NCBI GenBank assembly: GCA_030770425.1 | Contig: JASJFT010000083.1 | Location: forward strand, 62,001 to 126,000 | DNA: 64,000 nucleotides | Reading direction: 5' to 3' | Source of the DNA: Darksidea phi | Taxonomy: Eukaryota > Ascomycota > Dothideomycetes > Pleosporales > Lentitheciaceae | Shown: positions 1 to 11,235 of the stretch, one piece after another | Layout: every line of letters begins with the position of its first letter | Numbering within the stretch: the stretch's first letter is position 1 | The notes under the pieces: model-generated | What the model was told of the DNA's origin: nothing | The model's database searches: none | What the model saw: only the letters and a program-made list of their open reading frames with translations | Program-made: the position numbers and the translations under genes

Positions 1-1
1 A

Positions 2-1105
2 AGCCGTGTTTGCGGATCTACCGAAATAGTCGTGCAAGCTCGCTGGATTGAGCTTTTTGAGGAGCAGGTTCAGCTTCGCATTTCCGCGGTGCCTCAACTC
101 TCTTCTACAAAGCATCGAAAAGCGGCGTTTATGGAAGCTTGCCAGGACTTTGGCTGGTCTGAAAAAGAGCTGCGGAACAAGATGGCCATATGGAAGGGAT
201 ATAAAGAGGTGAAAGATGCCGCCGGGTGGGTTGCCCTAGTGTTCGCCGGAATGGGCATTTATCGATTCTGCAAGTACCGCGTTGATTTCGACAAGGATGC
301 GATGCGGCGGCTACAGGCTCTGCGCAAGAGGCTAGAGGTTGCAGCTGATACCTTGCATCCGAATTGGCGACAGATTTTATCTATTGTTGGCGAGTCGTCC
401 CAACCACAGTATCACGGCCATCCCCACGACTGGGTAGTGTTCGAGGACGGTAGGGATCCCGTCCCATTGCGGTCGACATATCTACAACAGAATCCATACT
501 TTGACTTTGAACACATGGACGAGTCGATCGTCGACAAGAATGTATGGGGGTGCGAAGACCCCCGTTGGGTACCTCAGCCGTCAAATGCCATCGTTCGCGC
601 GCACGGCAACTATATCTGCGCGGCTTGTAATGAGCGGCAATCGGACGATCCAAAGCTCAACTCCTGCTATTGCTTTCCTAGGCTATTTGGCTGCGTCAAG
701 CGTGGTATTCCGCCAGTCCAGGTGTACCGGACGCCTAGTGGTCGAAACAATGGTTTAAAGGCACTTGTCTCGTTCGAACGTGGAGCTGCCATTGGAGAGT
801 TCGTCGGCGTAGTGACGAAAGGCATAAGACATATGGATGTCATGGACAGCTCGACAGAATTGGCCAGCTACCAGATCTGGCAAGGAGAGCAAGGGAACTA
901 CACGCGTTTCGTTAACCACAGCTGCAAGGCAAACGCTCAGTTCTCGCAGTTCACTTGGTTAGACACGCAGCGTGTCATTCTGGTGAGCAAGGGTATTGAT
1001 GCAGGAACTGAAGTTTTTGTTGATTATGGCGATCGATATTGGGCTGGTTTGGACAAGTCTTGTCTCTGTGGAGAGTCGTGCTGTAGGTATAAAAGGGGAC
1101 CATAA
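2..1105 (+). CDS. SET-domain protein, putative histone-lysine methyltransferase (5' partial)
   Basis: The frame is open to the left window edge and has no credible ATG, so the start lies outside; at least 367 codons are visible. The C-terminal third is a SET domain: an N-G-L-K-A variant of the N-terminal SET motif near nt 750, RFVNHSC (nt 905-925, the AdoMet/catalytic pseudoknot NHSC motif), VDYGDRYW (about nt 1019-1042) with the active-site-type tyrosine, and a post-SET cysteine group CLCGESCC next to the stop. Before the SET domain is a short cysteine patch (CAACNE, CYC, CV) that could be a reduced pre-SET zinc site. SET proteins of this layout transfer methyl groups from AdoMet to lysines, usually on histones in the nucleus. 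Which lysine is modified cannot be read from the sequence. The next gene, DBP8, starts about 250 nt downstream on the same strand. Confidence 0.85.
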   Translation, partial: SRVCGSTEIVVQARWIELFEEQVQLRISAVPQLSSTKHRKAAFMEACQDFGWSEKELRNKMAIWKGYKEVKDAAGWVALVFAGMGIYRFCKYRVDFDKDAMRRLQALRKRLEVAADTLHPNWRQILSIVGESSQPQYHGHPHDWVVFEDGRDPVPLRSTYLQQNPYFDFEHMDESIVDKNVWGCEDPRWVPQPSNAIVRAHGNYICAACNERQSDDPKLNSCYCFPRLFGCVKRGIPPVQVYRTPSGRNNGLKALVSFERGAAIGEFVGVVTKGIRHMDVMDSSTELASYQIWQGEQGNYTRFVNHSCKANAQFSQFTWLDTQRVILVSKGIDAGTEVFVDYGDRYWAGLDKSCLCGESCCRYKRGP

Positions 1106-1353
1106 CGGCGAGGCCACATGCCAACGGCATTACCAGTTGCGACTTCATCGTCAGATAAAATGGCGAACGCTACAAAGCGAGTTGGTGAAACTCTGCTGGA
1201 GGAACTTGCGCGGTGTTGTACGCAGAAGCCAAGATTCATTATATGTGGCTCGTGCGCTTATCGATAATCTTAGCGTGATACCCCCTGCACAAATTTCGAC
1301 GCCGACATGCGATACACGACCACTCTCATGAAAAACCCGTCAGAGGTAACTAA

Positions 1354-3027
1354 ATGGACAAACCAAGTCCAGACATGGCGTCCCGCTCGCCGTCTTACGC
1401 TTCGTCAAACTCTTCCGACAAGGACGTTTCAGAGCATCAGATTGGATCCAGGAAGAGGAGGAAGATCCAAGGTTCGGAGCCTGTCCACACAATACCGGTG
1501 TCCACAGCGTCAAGAATCAAGGCCAAACAGACCGGCGGGTCGGTGTCTAGTGCCTCTAGATTATCTTCAATCCCTGTTCCGTCATCGGGCACTGAAAAAA
1601 CTAGCTTTGCGTCGCTCGGAGTCGCGCCATGGTTATCTGCCTCGTTAGCATCTATGGAGATTAAGAAGCCCACAGGAATTCAAAGACAATGTATCCCGGA
1701 AATTTTAAAGGGCAGAGACTGCATTGGTGGGTCGCGGACGGGTACGGGTAAGACTGTTGCCTTCTCAGTGCCCATACTTCAAAAATGGGCAGAAGACCCT
1801 AGCGGAATATACGCCTTAATTTTAACGTGAGTACTGCTCATACTGGCCGCCCCCAATCTTCAAGGTCCTTAAAATGCTTATACCAGCTTAGGCCAACCCG
1901 CGAATTAGCGATTCAGATTTTTGAGCAAGTCAAGGCCATTGGAGCTCGCCAGTCAGTAAAACCAATACTCATTACTGGCGGCGCGGACCAGCGAGAGCAA
2001 GCACTCCAACTCAGCTCGCGACCTCATGTTGTCATTGCCACTCCAGGACGACTAGCAGAGCACATTCGGACTTCGGGCGAGGATACTGTGTGTGGCTTAC
2101 GCCGTGTGCGCTTTGCCGTATTTGACGAGGCAGATCGCCTTCTCTCTCCAGGAGCAGGCATGTTGCCGGACCTGGAGACATGCCTTTCGATCTTACCGAC
2201 GCCTGAGCAAAGGCAAACGCTGTTGTTCACGGCCACGGTGACGCCAGAAGTCTTAGCTCTGAAAGAACGCCCACGACCTGCTGGACGACCTCCGATTTAC
2301 GTCTGCGAAGTCGATACTCAAACACTAGCGATACCACAAAAGCTTATTCAAATGTATCTCCAGGCCCCTGTGACGCATAAAGAATGCTATCTGCATGTTC
2401 TACTTGGGACACCCGGTGAGTCCAACCGAACGACTACATGTTGCACATCCAGAGCTCCTTAATGAGTTTTAGCTGACTAAGTTCTTAGAAAATCTCCAAA
2501 AGTCCGTCATCATCTTCTGCAATCGCACTAAAACTGCCACATTGCTCGAATACATGCTCCGTCTCCTCGATTGGCGCGTAACAGCGCTGCACTCCGGTCT
2601 AAAGCAATCAGAAAGAGTCAACAACTTGGCGCGTTTTCGTGCGCAGGCTGCCAGGATCCTTGTTGCTACCGACGTTGCAGCAAGAGGTCTCGATATCCCG
2701 GAAGTAGCCTTAGTCATCAACTACGATGTCCCACGCGACCCCGACGATTACATTCACCGTGTTGGTCGAACAGCGCGTGCAGGTCGCGTAGGCCACAGTA
2801 TTACGCTAGTCGGGCAGAGAGACGTCACTCTTATTGAATCTATTGAAGCTAGGGTGGGCTCTGAATTACAGGAGTACGCAGAGGAGGGTGTCAGTATCGA
2901 GGGTAGAGTTGTGAGAGACGCGTTGAAGCCCGTCACTGAAAAGAAAAGGGAGGCAATGCTACAAATTGACGAGGGCCGAGACGTTCAGGGCAAGAGGAAG
3001 ACTGGCATGCAGAAAAGGCGGGCTTGA
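1354..3027 (+). CDS. dbp8: ATP-dependent RNA helicase DBP8 (DEAD-box, ribosome biogenesis)
   Basis: Three exons, 1354-1826, 1892-2415 and 2489-3027, give 511 codons. Introns of 65 and 73 nt have GTGAGT donors, and the second has a CTGAC/CTAA branch region. Motifs run in order: Q-motif (FASLG...[10 protein letters not shown]), Walker [15 protein letters not shown] across the first junction, TPGR, VFDEAD, FTAT (SAT variant), [20 protein letters not shown], and [10 protein letters not shown]. The N-terminal about 85 residues are Ser-rich and basic, as in fungal DBP8; yeast Dbp8 is 431 residues and filamentous orthologues are longer. DBP8 proteins act in the nucleolus in 18S rRNA maturation and are stimulated by Esf2. 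This is established family knowledge, not visible here. The C-terminus is basic ([11 protein letters not shown]). The orthology call rests on the FTAT variant, the overall length and the sequence after motif VI; another DBP paralogue is less likely. Confidence 0.92.
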
Positions 3028-3788
3028 GATATGTCCGGGTTACAGAACTTTGCTAGTAGATTAGATGTATCATCTGCTGAGTCACGTCAGCACCCGTTTC
3101 GCAGGTATCATTACTTGCAGGCTCCGACGGATTCAACGAGGTGAGGACAGCTCCGCCACAGCGAGGTTACGTGGGCCGAGACTGTAGGATCTTAGATATG
3201 CCACAGGGCTACTCCGGGCAATTTTATGTGCTGGCGGCAGACAGGTTCCGTGGTGCGTAGTTGAAATGGAATGTCAATGAAGATCCGATGTGGTGGTAGA
3301 AGCGGCAATGGCCGCTCTTCGCTTGTTGCTCGTCCTTCCAAACATTTACCGTAGGAAGTAAAGTATTGCTGGCTAAATACAAACAATAACTCCGAACAAG
3401 ATAATAAGTGAGGCCAAAGTATTGATGTGTTGATAGTAGACGGTGTCCTTGTGGATTCGCAACGAGGGTGCTTCCCTAGGCACCATGGAGCAAAATTAGT
3501 TATGGTGGGCAAAGTTCTAGTTACGCGCAGCTTCCTCCCTACCGCCGACCAAGGACCTGATTACCAGTTGTCGCGTCTAACCTCGATGATACGTTTTTCT
3601 ATCGACCCACGGCTAACTACTATGATGGAGAACGGGCAACTCCCCGGCGGGAGTCGACCAGCCGACAACACAGCCTCCGTTATGCTCAAACGAACTCCAG
3701 CTGGGCTGTGCGATCGCCAGTGATCCATTAGCTCCAAGGATAACTTTACTTTTTCCTTCTCGTTACCGCGAGAGGTTCGAGAGCATTT

Positions 3789-3848
3789 GGTTTGGATTTG
3801 CATAGTGGGAGTCTCTTTTGTAAGGTCCGCACGAAACACAGTAGAGGT
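3789..3848 (-). repeat. dispersed 55-bp repeat, copy A
   Basis: Read on the minus strand, it matches 49661-49718 at about 90 percent and 34688-34742 more loosely. Differences from the copy at 34.7 kb fall mostly at third codon positions in one frame (A-D-L-T-x-E-x-P-T-M-x-I-Q), as if the unit derives from coding sequence. Confidence 0.6.
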
Positions 3849-6008
3849 GCTATACCCACACCTTATACACGATAATAGAGCTGTAGAGCTGTACACAGTA
3901 ATGCCGACGAGGTAATGTTTCGAACATCGAACATTGAAGCGACGAGCAATGACCGAGTGGACAATATAAGCTCCAGTGGGAAGCTAAGAAACGGCGGAAG
4001 AACACGAATGAATTCGGGAGGAAGAGCTGATTTGAGTCGGTAATGTGCGTTGGGCCCCACCTCGTATTTTTATCCCATGCATCTTCTTGTGGTAGAACTA
4101 GGTGATGGGGACTCGGGACTGGTAAAGCCGGGTTTAGCTTTAGGCGTTGTCCACGCTCTTTTTCCGTGATTGTGTACACAGTATTAGGGTTACGTGTTCA
4201 GTAGATTCGGTAATGATTATAGTTAGTGGTGCAAAATTCACTCGGGTCCAAAATGTCCTCCTGGTTGCAGATATATTGTTCGTATATTGACGGAAGTACT
4301 TGAGCTTCGAAGCGGGCTGCAGAGTAATTACACTAGATCCGCATTTAGACAGCCAAACCCCATGGGAGAATGATCTGTCAGAACCACTCAGGATGCGTGG
4401 TGTTTTTAGCAAGCGAGCTATTCCCGAGCTTACCTTGGCCTCCCTCGGGTGATGGACGTGGGGGGATAAGGTAGTAGGATGACATGAGCCTGCGACCCTA
4501 CCGGTTGACCACGAACAGGCGGTGTGAGCTTGATGCTGACGGGGTTGATATATAACGGAATGACTAGGGCCTGTTCGTGAGAGATATTGAAGAAGCGATA
4601 AGGCGTGGATGTGTAATCACATATGTGGAGCCGGAAGGCATGACGTCGGAGCGGGCCGCGGGGTAGTCGGAAATGCGCCATTTTGCATTCACGCGTTGTC
4701 GTCCGATAGGATCTGGAGTGGTTATTTCCGGCCGCAGGAGCATCCATTGCAAATTCCCATGGGCGATGTCCAGACATGGCTCGCAGGGCTGACTAGACGC
4801 TTTCGCGCAAAATAGCAGTCTCGCCATGTCGACATCAAATTCAGCCTTGTGCAAAGTGCATGGCTGTTCGCATGACAAGGCGGTCCCAAACACTTATTTC
4901 GTACGCCCGACAAGCCTCGCTGACGTAAGACGGACGCAAGAACGGGATTTGCATCCACGTGGAAGGATCCTCCCGCCCGACCGCTCAGCGTTCAGACTCC
5001 CGTAAACTGCATGTGTGCCGTGGTGCGTTCACCGGTCCGGGAATCAACTTGCAGACGTATTTGCTGAGGTAAGAGCGAGGTGCGTGAGCGTAATCCTTTG
5101 AACGCGGTCAGATGTCGACTGGAGTCATCGGCGCACATGAAATGTCATGTTACACGTGATAGGATGGGCATTTCTCAGGGGGCGGTGAGGCGCGGCATGG
5201 CTCAAGGCCTACTGCGCTGTCTTCTGGAAGCTTGGTGTGAGTCAGCGCAGCGCCAGCTACGAAAAGAGAGATTTAAGCGAGCTGAGAACTCGACGCGGCA
5301 TGTGTATGCGACAGGTAGGGCAAGAAAATCGATAAAAGTTCGTCACGGATGTCTATTCCTGGATCGTGTGGAACTCTATCGCGACGATGGATAATTGGTG
5401 TGTCATGGTGCGTGTTCTGGCGTAGTGGAAGCTTCGGATTGCGCATTGGCGTATCGATAACAGCCATCAAATGTTGGCTCGCAGACAAGCCAGTGGCGTT
5501 GTTGCGTCGCCGTTGCATTCGATGAGACAAGCGAAGGAGGCGCATTTCTGGAAACAAGATCGTACAGTAGCGTCCTGCAGAGCTGTGCGGCGTGTGCTTC
5601 ACCTCTTGGCTGTGAAACGCCCTTTTCGTCGACTCGGATAGAGTTTCTCAGCTCCCAAACCGGAGAGGCGGCCGTCTGGTTGTTTGAGGGTGGCACGGTG
5701 GGCATCTGAAGTGACCGTCGCCACAAGCGGTCTTTCCGGTGCCCGCAAACGAGAACGGGTGTTCATCGCGCGCATGGGATTTGCTAGGGGAATCCGGGAT
5801 GACACAGAGGAAGGGATGTGGCTGCGAGGTGCGGCAATGCGCCTTGGCAAACATCAAGTTGGGGCACGCCTGTTTACCGGGAATGGGCAGAATGACGACG
5901 TCGTTTTTCCGGTTGCGGTGAGGGCGTCTAGCGTGGTGCGCGATGTGTGCGGCCCGGATTGGTCGTTCTGGAAGATGACCACAGGTTTGTTGATGTTGCA
6001 TTGATCGA

Positions 6009-6036
6009 CAGGCACAGGCACAGGCACAGGCACAGG
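6009..6036 (+). repeat. tandem repeat, CAGGCA unit
   Basis: Four to five copies of a 6-bp unit (caggca) without interruption. It is a simple microsatellite in noncoding GC-rich DNA. Confidence 0.9.
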
Positions 6037-6994
6037 TCGAGGGGGAGGTCGCATGCCAGTCCGATATACATCTCACCGCTAATGACAGCCGGTCCTCGCA
6101 GGTGCTAAGCCCTGTGGGAGCAGGCGGGATTATTCCGCTCGCCGGGTTTTCTTCGAGAAGGCCGGGTTGCTGCGTGGAACGTTGCAGAGATGCACAATGG
6201 GGCGGCGTCCTCGTCAGCCAATTTCCAATTGAGGAGCGAGGAGCGCCGGCTAATGGACCGGTTTGCACCACGGCAGCGTCCCTGGAGGCTCGTAGCTCTC
6301 GACGGCCGGCCCGAATGACGCGGGATTGCGCTCTTCCTCGCGGAGAATATGGCGGCGGTGACAGCCCGAAAGCTTGCTTTGTCGGACAGCAGGCTGCTAG
6401 ACATCGGCGCCGGCCCCTTTCCAGCGCACCCGAAGGCCCACTCGCCGATGCTCCACGTGTCAGCAGGGTTGCCTGTGCAGGATCGAAGCCCCTGGTTTCG
6501 CTTCCACACACTGGGAAAAGCCGTGGCTGGTGGTGCAGTAGCGCAGCCCACTCGGCGACAAAAACGTTCGCATGTGGACTCCCGACTCCCCGCAGCCAAA
6601 ATGGACGTCCGCAAGCTTGAGGAAAAAAGTTTTTTCTGTTCTAGTATTTTTTTTTTTCAGTGGGGATGGGCAACAGCAGCGCCGCTTTGGGCGTCGTGTG
6701 CGGGTGCGTCGAACGGGCGCGGCAGACAACGACGCGGACGCTGGGCGACGGGGCGACGGCTGTGCGACGAGCCGCGCGCTCGACGGGCGTCTAGGAAGAA
6801 GCCGCTGCAACGAGTAACGCGTCAGGGCGGCTGATGTATCCCTCGCTGGGGCAACTGGCCTTGTCCCAGCCCGGCCGGCACACCTGCTGCGTGCAAGACA
6901 GGCTGAGCAGAGTCAGGACGCAGCTGCGAGGCGAGAGGGAGATAGCTCCGGCCCATGTTTATTTCTTTCTTGCGTGGTCGAGTGGGCGTGTGCT

Positions 6995-7066
6995 TGTGTG
7001 CGTGTGTGCGTGTGTGCGTGTGTGCGTGAGTGCGTGAGTGCGTGAGTGAGTGAGTGTGTGTGTGTC
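6995..7066 (+). repeat. GTGTGC/GTGAGT microsatellite
   Basis: About 70 bp of gt-rich repeats that grade from gtgtgtgc units into gtgagtgc and then gtgagt/gtgt units. It is a compound microsatellite with no coding frame. Confidence 0.9.
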
Positions 7067-7350
7067 TTACGCTGCTGCTCCAACAACCCCTGTACGTGGC
7101 TTCGGATGAATTCGACGGCCCGCGAGCGAATCAGCAATAACCGGCATCCGCCGAATTATATTATTGGCAGCCCTGCGAGCTTTCATTAGGGCGGCCATTC
7201 TGGCAAATTGTGCAGGGCGCGTCAGCACTGTACGGAGGCGCTCCGAAAGAGGCAATGTCATCGATTCACGTTCCGTGCCAAAAGCAACCTCGTCTCACCG
7301 AGGGCAGGCGAGAGGCGACATTGATGGCGGGTCCGACAGAGCCAGGGACG

Positions 7351-7403
7351 GTCAGGACAGGACAGGACAGAGCAGAGACAGAAAGAGACAGCGACAGCGA
7401 CAG
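7351..7403 (+). repeat. GACAG-type degenerate tandem repeat
   Basis: Repeats of gacag/gacagg and agacag, then gacagc, across about 50 bp. All bases on this strand are nearly free of T. Confidence 0.8.
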
Positions 7404-7870
7404 GTCGCGGCGCAGAGCCGTAGATAGGCTTTGGGCGTCTTGCAGTATATTGTGCGTGAAACGGCGCCGGGGAGGGCTTCCTTGCAGCTGCAGGGAGCGA
7501 ATCGACTCTGTGCATACAGGTACCGCTTCCGCGCCCTTGGGCGACTGGCTTGCAGCCATGGCGCGGCGACGTGTCTGAGATGAGGAAGCGACGCCATCTC
7601 GCCTGACCCATGGCGTTTGTGACAAAATAACTTCGCGCGACGTCGCATCTCTGTCGAGACAACGGGGCAGCGCAGCCACGGCGCCGGTCGATCAGACGAG
7701 GACGTTTCTAGAGCCTTTCCAGAACTTTGCAGCATCGAGCCAAGCGAAGCGCCCGCGCCAGCGCCCGCTAGGGGACAGGCACCGCCGCTCGCCAAGGCGC
7801 TCGCCAGGTGTCTGCGCAAGCAGAGCAGGTCGCTGTGGGGTTGGGTGTGCACAGCAACAACGCGGCGGCC

Positions 7871-7943
7871 CACGATGGCCCCGGATGGCCGACCGTGGCC
7901 TCCCATGGCCTCCCATGGCCTGCCACGGCCTGCCATGGCCTCC
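7871..7943 (+). repeat. 10-bp tandem repeat, CCCATGGCCT unit
   Basis: About seven decaying copies of a 10-bp unit (tcccatggcc, tgccacggcc and variants). Each carries a palindromic ccatgg-like core, so the array has many self-complementary centres. Confidence 0.85.
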
Positions 7944-8136
7944 CCAGCGACGACTGGCGCCCACGTGGGGCGGACCTATCAGCGGGCGACGGAGCGCGAG
8001 CGCGAAAAGAAAGCACTGGTGCGCAGCTATCGACGATGGAGGCGCAAAAGCAACGGCCGTGCCCTCCACCCATTCCAATGACCTGGCGTCGGGGCAGCAG
8101 ACGCGCTGGACAGCGACGCCGTGGTGCAGAGTTCAG

Positions 8137-8178
8137 CACTGCGTACTGCGTACTGCGTACTGCGCACTGCGCACTGCG
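8137..8178 (+). repeat. 7-bp tandem repeat, CACTGCG/TACTGCG unit
   Basis: Six consecutive copies of a 7-bp unit (gcactgc or gtactgc), differing only at one C/T position. Confidence 0.9.
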
Positions 8179-8559
8179 GGCCGACGAGTCACGCCGGGCA
8201 CGCTGGCTGGAGGGCGGGCTGCCCAACCGCGTGCCGTATCGACGCTGCTGCTGCTCGCACTGGCAGTCGGGGTGGGTGAGATATCAGCGACGCCGTTGGC
8301 GTGTGCTAGCGCCATGCAGGAACCGGGGTCTGCGTGTGTATCCTCTGTACCGGGCTCAGCTGGCAGATCCCATGTACGGTCCATGTACGCTGCAGCGAGG
8401 TCCTGTCAGGGGACAGGCCCTGGGGAGGGGAGACTGAAACAAGCCCCGAAGGTCCCGTCTCCCGGCACGTCATGAAGCCTGCCCTGCCTAGGTGCTTTCC
8501 CAAGTACGCACAGTCACTCATTTTAACTCGTCTCGTCAATGAGCCCAGCCGGCCCGTCA

Positions 8560-8896
8560 GTGTCGCTGGCCCCCCCTTAACGAGACGCTTATATGAGGAA
8601 CGCACCGCCGCCCGACCGCTTCCTGCATTCACACTCTCACAATCACTCACTCGCTTGCTCGCTCGCATTTCTCACTCTCACTCTCACTCTCACCTCACCT
8701 CGCCTTACCTCACCTTCACCTCACACTCGTTCGCTCTTTCCCTTGCCCGACCCGCGCTCTACTTAAACGAGTCCGACCCGCGCCGCTGCCGCACCCGCTT
8801 CCACCCCACGCCGCGCCCTCGCTGCTTCCTGCCCATCCCTCGCACACGACGACGCGGGTCAGCGCAGACTGACACCCCATCTTCACCATTCAGTTG
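8560..8896 (+). promoter_or_regulatory. CT-rich fungal promoter and 5' leader
   Basis: Strongly pyrimidine-rich on this strand (TCACTC repeats at 8669-8727, then CTCACCTCACCTT runs), directly upstream of a clean intron donor at 8897. CT-rich tracts just upstream of the transcription start are typical of strongly expressed genes in filamentous fungi. The start site itself cannot be placed from sequence. Confidence 0.5.
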
Positions 8897-8976
8897 GTGA
8901 GTCCACCCGCCCCCGGCCGCCCTTGGGACCACACTGACATATAAAGCAGCCAACGAACCCCCTACCACTCCCCAAA

Positions 8977-9075
8977 ATGATACTCCGGGAATCAGAGTCG
9001 ACCAACATGGGCCGCGGCGCGTACGACACGACGGGAACGCCGAAGCCGCCGCCGCCACCTCCCAAGAGGCGATAG
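8977..9075 (+). CDS. short ORF (32 codons) in a spliced leader-like transcript
   Basis: The ATG is in a good fungal context (cccaaaATGa) and the ORF encodes a small basic, proline-rich peptide ending PPPPPPKRR, with GRGAYDTTG in the middle. It follows a plausible 53-nt intron (8897-8949; GTGAGT donor, CTGAC branch, CAG acceptor). A second clean intron follows downstream (GTAAGT donor near 9236, CTGAC branch, ATCCTGCAG acceptor near 9289). The peptide is not recognised. It may be a true microprotein, an upstream ORF, or chance in a noncoding RNA. The paired introns make transcription likely; translation is unsupported beyond the start context. Confidence 0.35.
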   Translation: MILRESESTNMGRGAYDTTGTPKPPPPPPKRR

Positions 9076-10239
9076 GACTCGACCATTCACCCCACCCCCT
9101 GCGCCCCACCGACGACTCGTCTTTGTCCTGCTCCGTGGCGACCTCGATTCGCCCGTCGTCCCACCCGACGACTGCGGCAGTGCTGCGGCCGTCTAGCGCT
9201 CCATTGGGAACAGAGGGACGTCAACCGCGCGTCGTAAGTGCATTGCCTTGCCTTGCATGACGCCCTGACTCACCAATATATCCTGCAGCCTTGCACACCG
9301 CCAAAACACCACCCCACCACCTGCACAGCCGCCGTGCCTCGTTTTTCCTTTCAGCGCTTCGGCTTCGAGCTGCTCCCTCGAGATTACGCCCTTTTTAATA
9401 ATCAGCGCCTCTTCGATTCGATCAGCATGCCTAATACCCCCGGTTTCGTCGTTCCCGCGTTACTCGAGCGTCCCTCCTTACATCGCCTGTCTTCCCTTGG
9501 TTGCGTCCCCGTTCAGCGCAGCAACATTTCCTTGCCCAAAAGTTTCTTTATCTACGGCGTTTATAGACGAGGGTTGGCCCAGGCATAGGATACCAAAATC
9601 GGACTTTTTCTTTTCTCCGGGGCTGCGTATCTGCTAGACTTTCCACTTGCTGCCTTCGCTGGCATCCGACACGTGGACCCTTTTTTGTACTCATAGCTCG
9701 TCGGGCTGGGTGGCTCCGTCGGATCACCACTGCCAGAGGACGAATTGTATTTCATAGGAAGGCTTCCCTGCCAACGGCGTTGGGATGCCCTTGTTAGACA
9801 TTATAGATTAGATGGAGGAATGCCTGGGTTCGGTTCGATCCCTTGTGTCTCGCGACGCAACGGCCATCTATAGACTCCGTTTTAATTGCAATTTACTCAA
9901 TTACCCCTTCCGCGACCTCGTCTTCCGTGTGCGTTTCTACCATCGTGGTGATGTCGTCGTACGGTGGCGCCGCGGATCTCCGCCACGGCAAGATCGATAG
10001 GCTTGTGAGCGTGCGGCCCGTCCTGTTTCGAGCGATCGAGTGCCGACCCTTGCCTGCCTGTGTAACGGTGGAGGTGCATTCGGTTCCTCGAGAAAGGCTC
10101 CGGCTGGGATACTGGGCGCTTGGCACGGGAGCCCCACGCTGCTGCCCGCCATTCTACAACCTCCCTCACCACCGCCAAACACCGCACTCCCTCGCGACAC
10201 CACTGCCGCACTGTACCAACAGTCTGCACGCCCGTCACA
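9076..10239 (+). other. transcribed-looking leader region between 9.1 and 10.2 kb
   Basis: This holds a probable intron of about 55 nt (GTAAGT donor near 9236, acceptor near 9289), a pyrimidine-rich stretch, and one 53-codon ORF (9427-9588) that starts MPNTPGFVVPALLERPSLHR and is not recognised. The last 150 nt before 10240 are C/T/A-rich and should be the ARPC5 5' leader. Whether this is one long ARPC5 5' UTR with upstream ORFs or a separate transcript cannot be told from sequence. Confidence 0.4.
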
Positions 10240-11235
10240 ATGGCCACCCTAAACTGGCGGACAATCAACATCGACGCCTTGGACCCCGACTCGCCCGCCA
10301 ACTTCGACCTCACCACCCTCACCCCCGCAGTCAATCCAGTCTCCACCGCCGATGTCCAGTCGCTCGCGGGCCAGATACGCCAGCTGCTAAGAGGCGGGGA
10401 CAGCGAGGGCGCGCTGCAAGGTGCGCTGGAGAACGCGCCATATGGCGCTGACGACAAGGGCAAGGTATGTCGCGACGCACTGCTACCTCGCCTCCACAGC
10501 AGTACCATTTTCCCCCAGGCCATATTCGTGAGCCACTACCCTTCATGTCTCTCCGAATTCGGTCGCCTCCGTCATCGTTGGGTCCGTCACTCTGGAGTTG
10601 GGCTTCCAGCGACCGGGACGAAGCGCTCGCGCCCTTGCACAAGTACACAAAAGGGGAGACAAGGCTAACTTGTGTCGCACCGTTCAATAGGACGTCCACC
10701 TAGCTACCGTTATCGAGATCCTTCAATCTATCCGTCAGGCCGACATGTCACCAATATTAAGCCGTATATACAGCGCGCCCGGTGGAACAGAGGCACTGGA
10801 CGTGCTGATGAAGTATATGTACGTGGTTGGCGCCCAAAGCCATATTGCACCATCTGACCGCCTTTCGCCGATAAAGCTGGCGTGCCATCTTGTACCTTGG
10901 GTGGATTTGGCTAACGGTAACGTAGATACAAGGGCATGGCTCAGTCGAACGCGGCCAGCACATCGCGGAACTTGACCCCGCAGACCACCGGCTTTTCCCA
11001 GATCCATACCCGCGGCGGTGGTGAGGGTGGAGGCCAGGCCATGAGCGTCCTGCTAAGCTGGCATGAGAAGGTGCGTTGTTCCCGCTTTCCTCTACTGCCG
11101 CCCACCAACAGACAACCAACCCTGCGGATTCCGTGGCCCTGCAAAATCACGTGTCACTAAGACTTTGGACAGCTCGTAGAGATTGCAGGCCCAGGTAGCA
11201 TCGTCCGTGTGATGACAGATCGGCGCACGGTATGA
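10240..11235 (+). CDS. arc15: Arp2/3 complex subunit 5 (ARPC5/p16-Arc, yeast Arc15)
   Basis: Four exons, 10240-10464, 10691-10818, 10926-11070 and 11173-11235, give 186 codons. Donors are GTATGT, GTACGT and GTGCGT. The start ATGGCCACC is in a strong context. Family signatures are NWRTINIDALDPD at the N-terminus, GALENAPYGADDKGK at the end of exon 1, DVHLATVIEILQSIRQ, LMKYIYKGMAQ across the second junction, and the C-terminal LSWHEKLVEIAGPGSIVRVM, which fits the usual fungal ending. The protein is the smallest subunit of the seven-protein Arp2/3 complex, which nucleates branched actin at endocytic patches. Phase is consistent at all three junctions. The first intron (226 nt) is long for this window. 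The ORF is well above the random frames around it in family match. Confidence 0.94.

Larger units (their letters stand above)
3028..8560 (+). other. long GC-rich intergenic stretch without a convincing gene
   Basis: About 5.5 kb in which open frames on both strands are rich in Arg, Cys, Ser and Pro and show no recognisable family, splice logic or preferred frame. They look like chance frames in GC-rich DNA. The stretch holds one copy of a 55-bp dispersed repeat near 3.8 kb and many short tandem repeats from 6.0 kb onward. A long regulatory or untranslated region for the 8.9-11.2 kb transcripts, or decayed repeats, would both fit. No transposase or reverse transcriptase remnant was recognised. 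Confidence 0.5.

Noticed and set aside
5648..6511. 287-codon minus-strand open frame
   Set aside because: GC-rich chance frame: high Arg/Pro/Cys/Ala, contains a CA-repeat translated as Cys-Ala runs, no domain, and a long frame is open on the other strand too.
7352..8226. several frames of 120-210 codons on both strands
   Set aside because: They translate the tandem repeats (for example repeated GHGRPW/AMGG) and have no family character.
9820..9850. GGTTCGATCCC, like a tRNA B box
   Set aside because: The flanking bases do not form a T-arm stem and no matching acceptor stem or A box is present.
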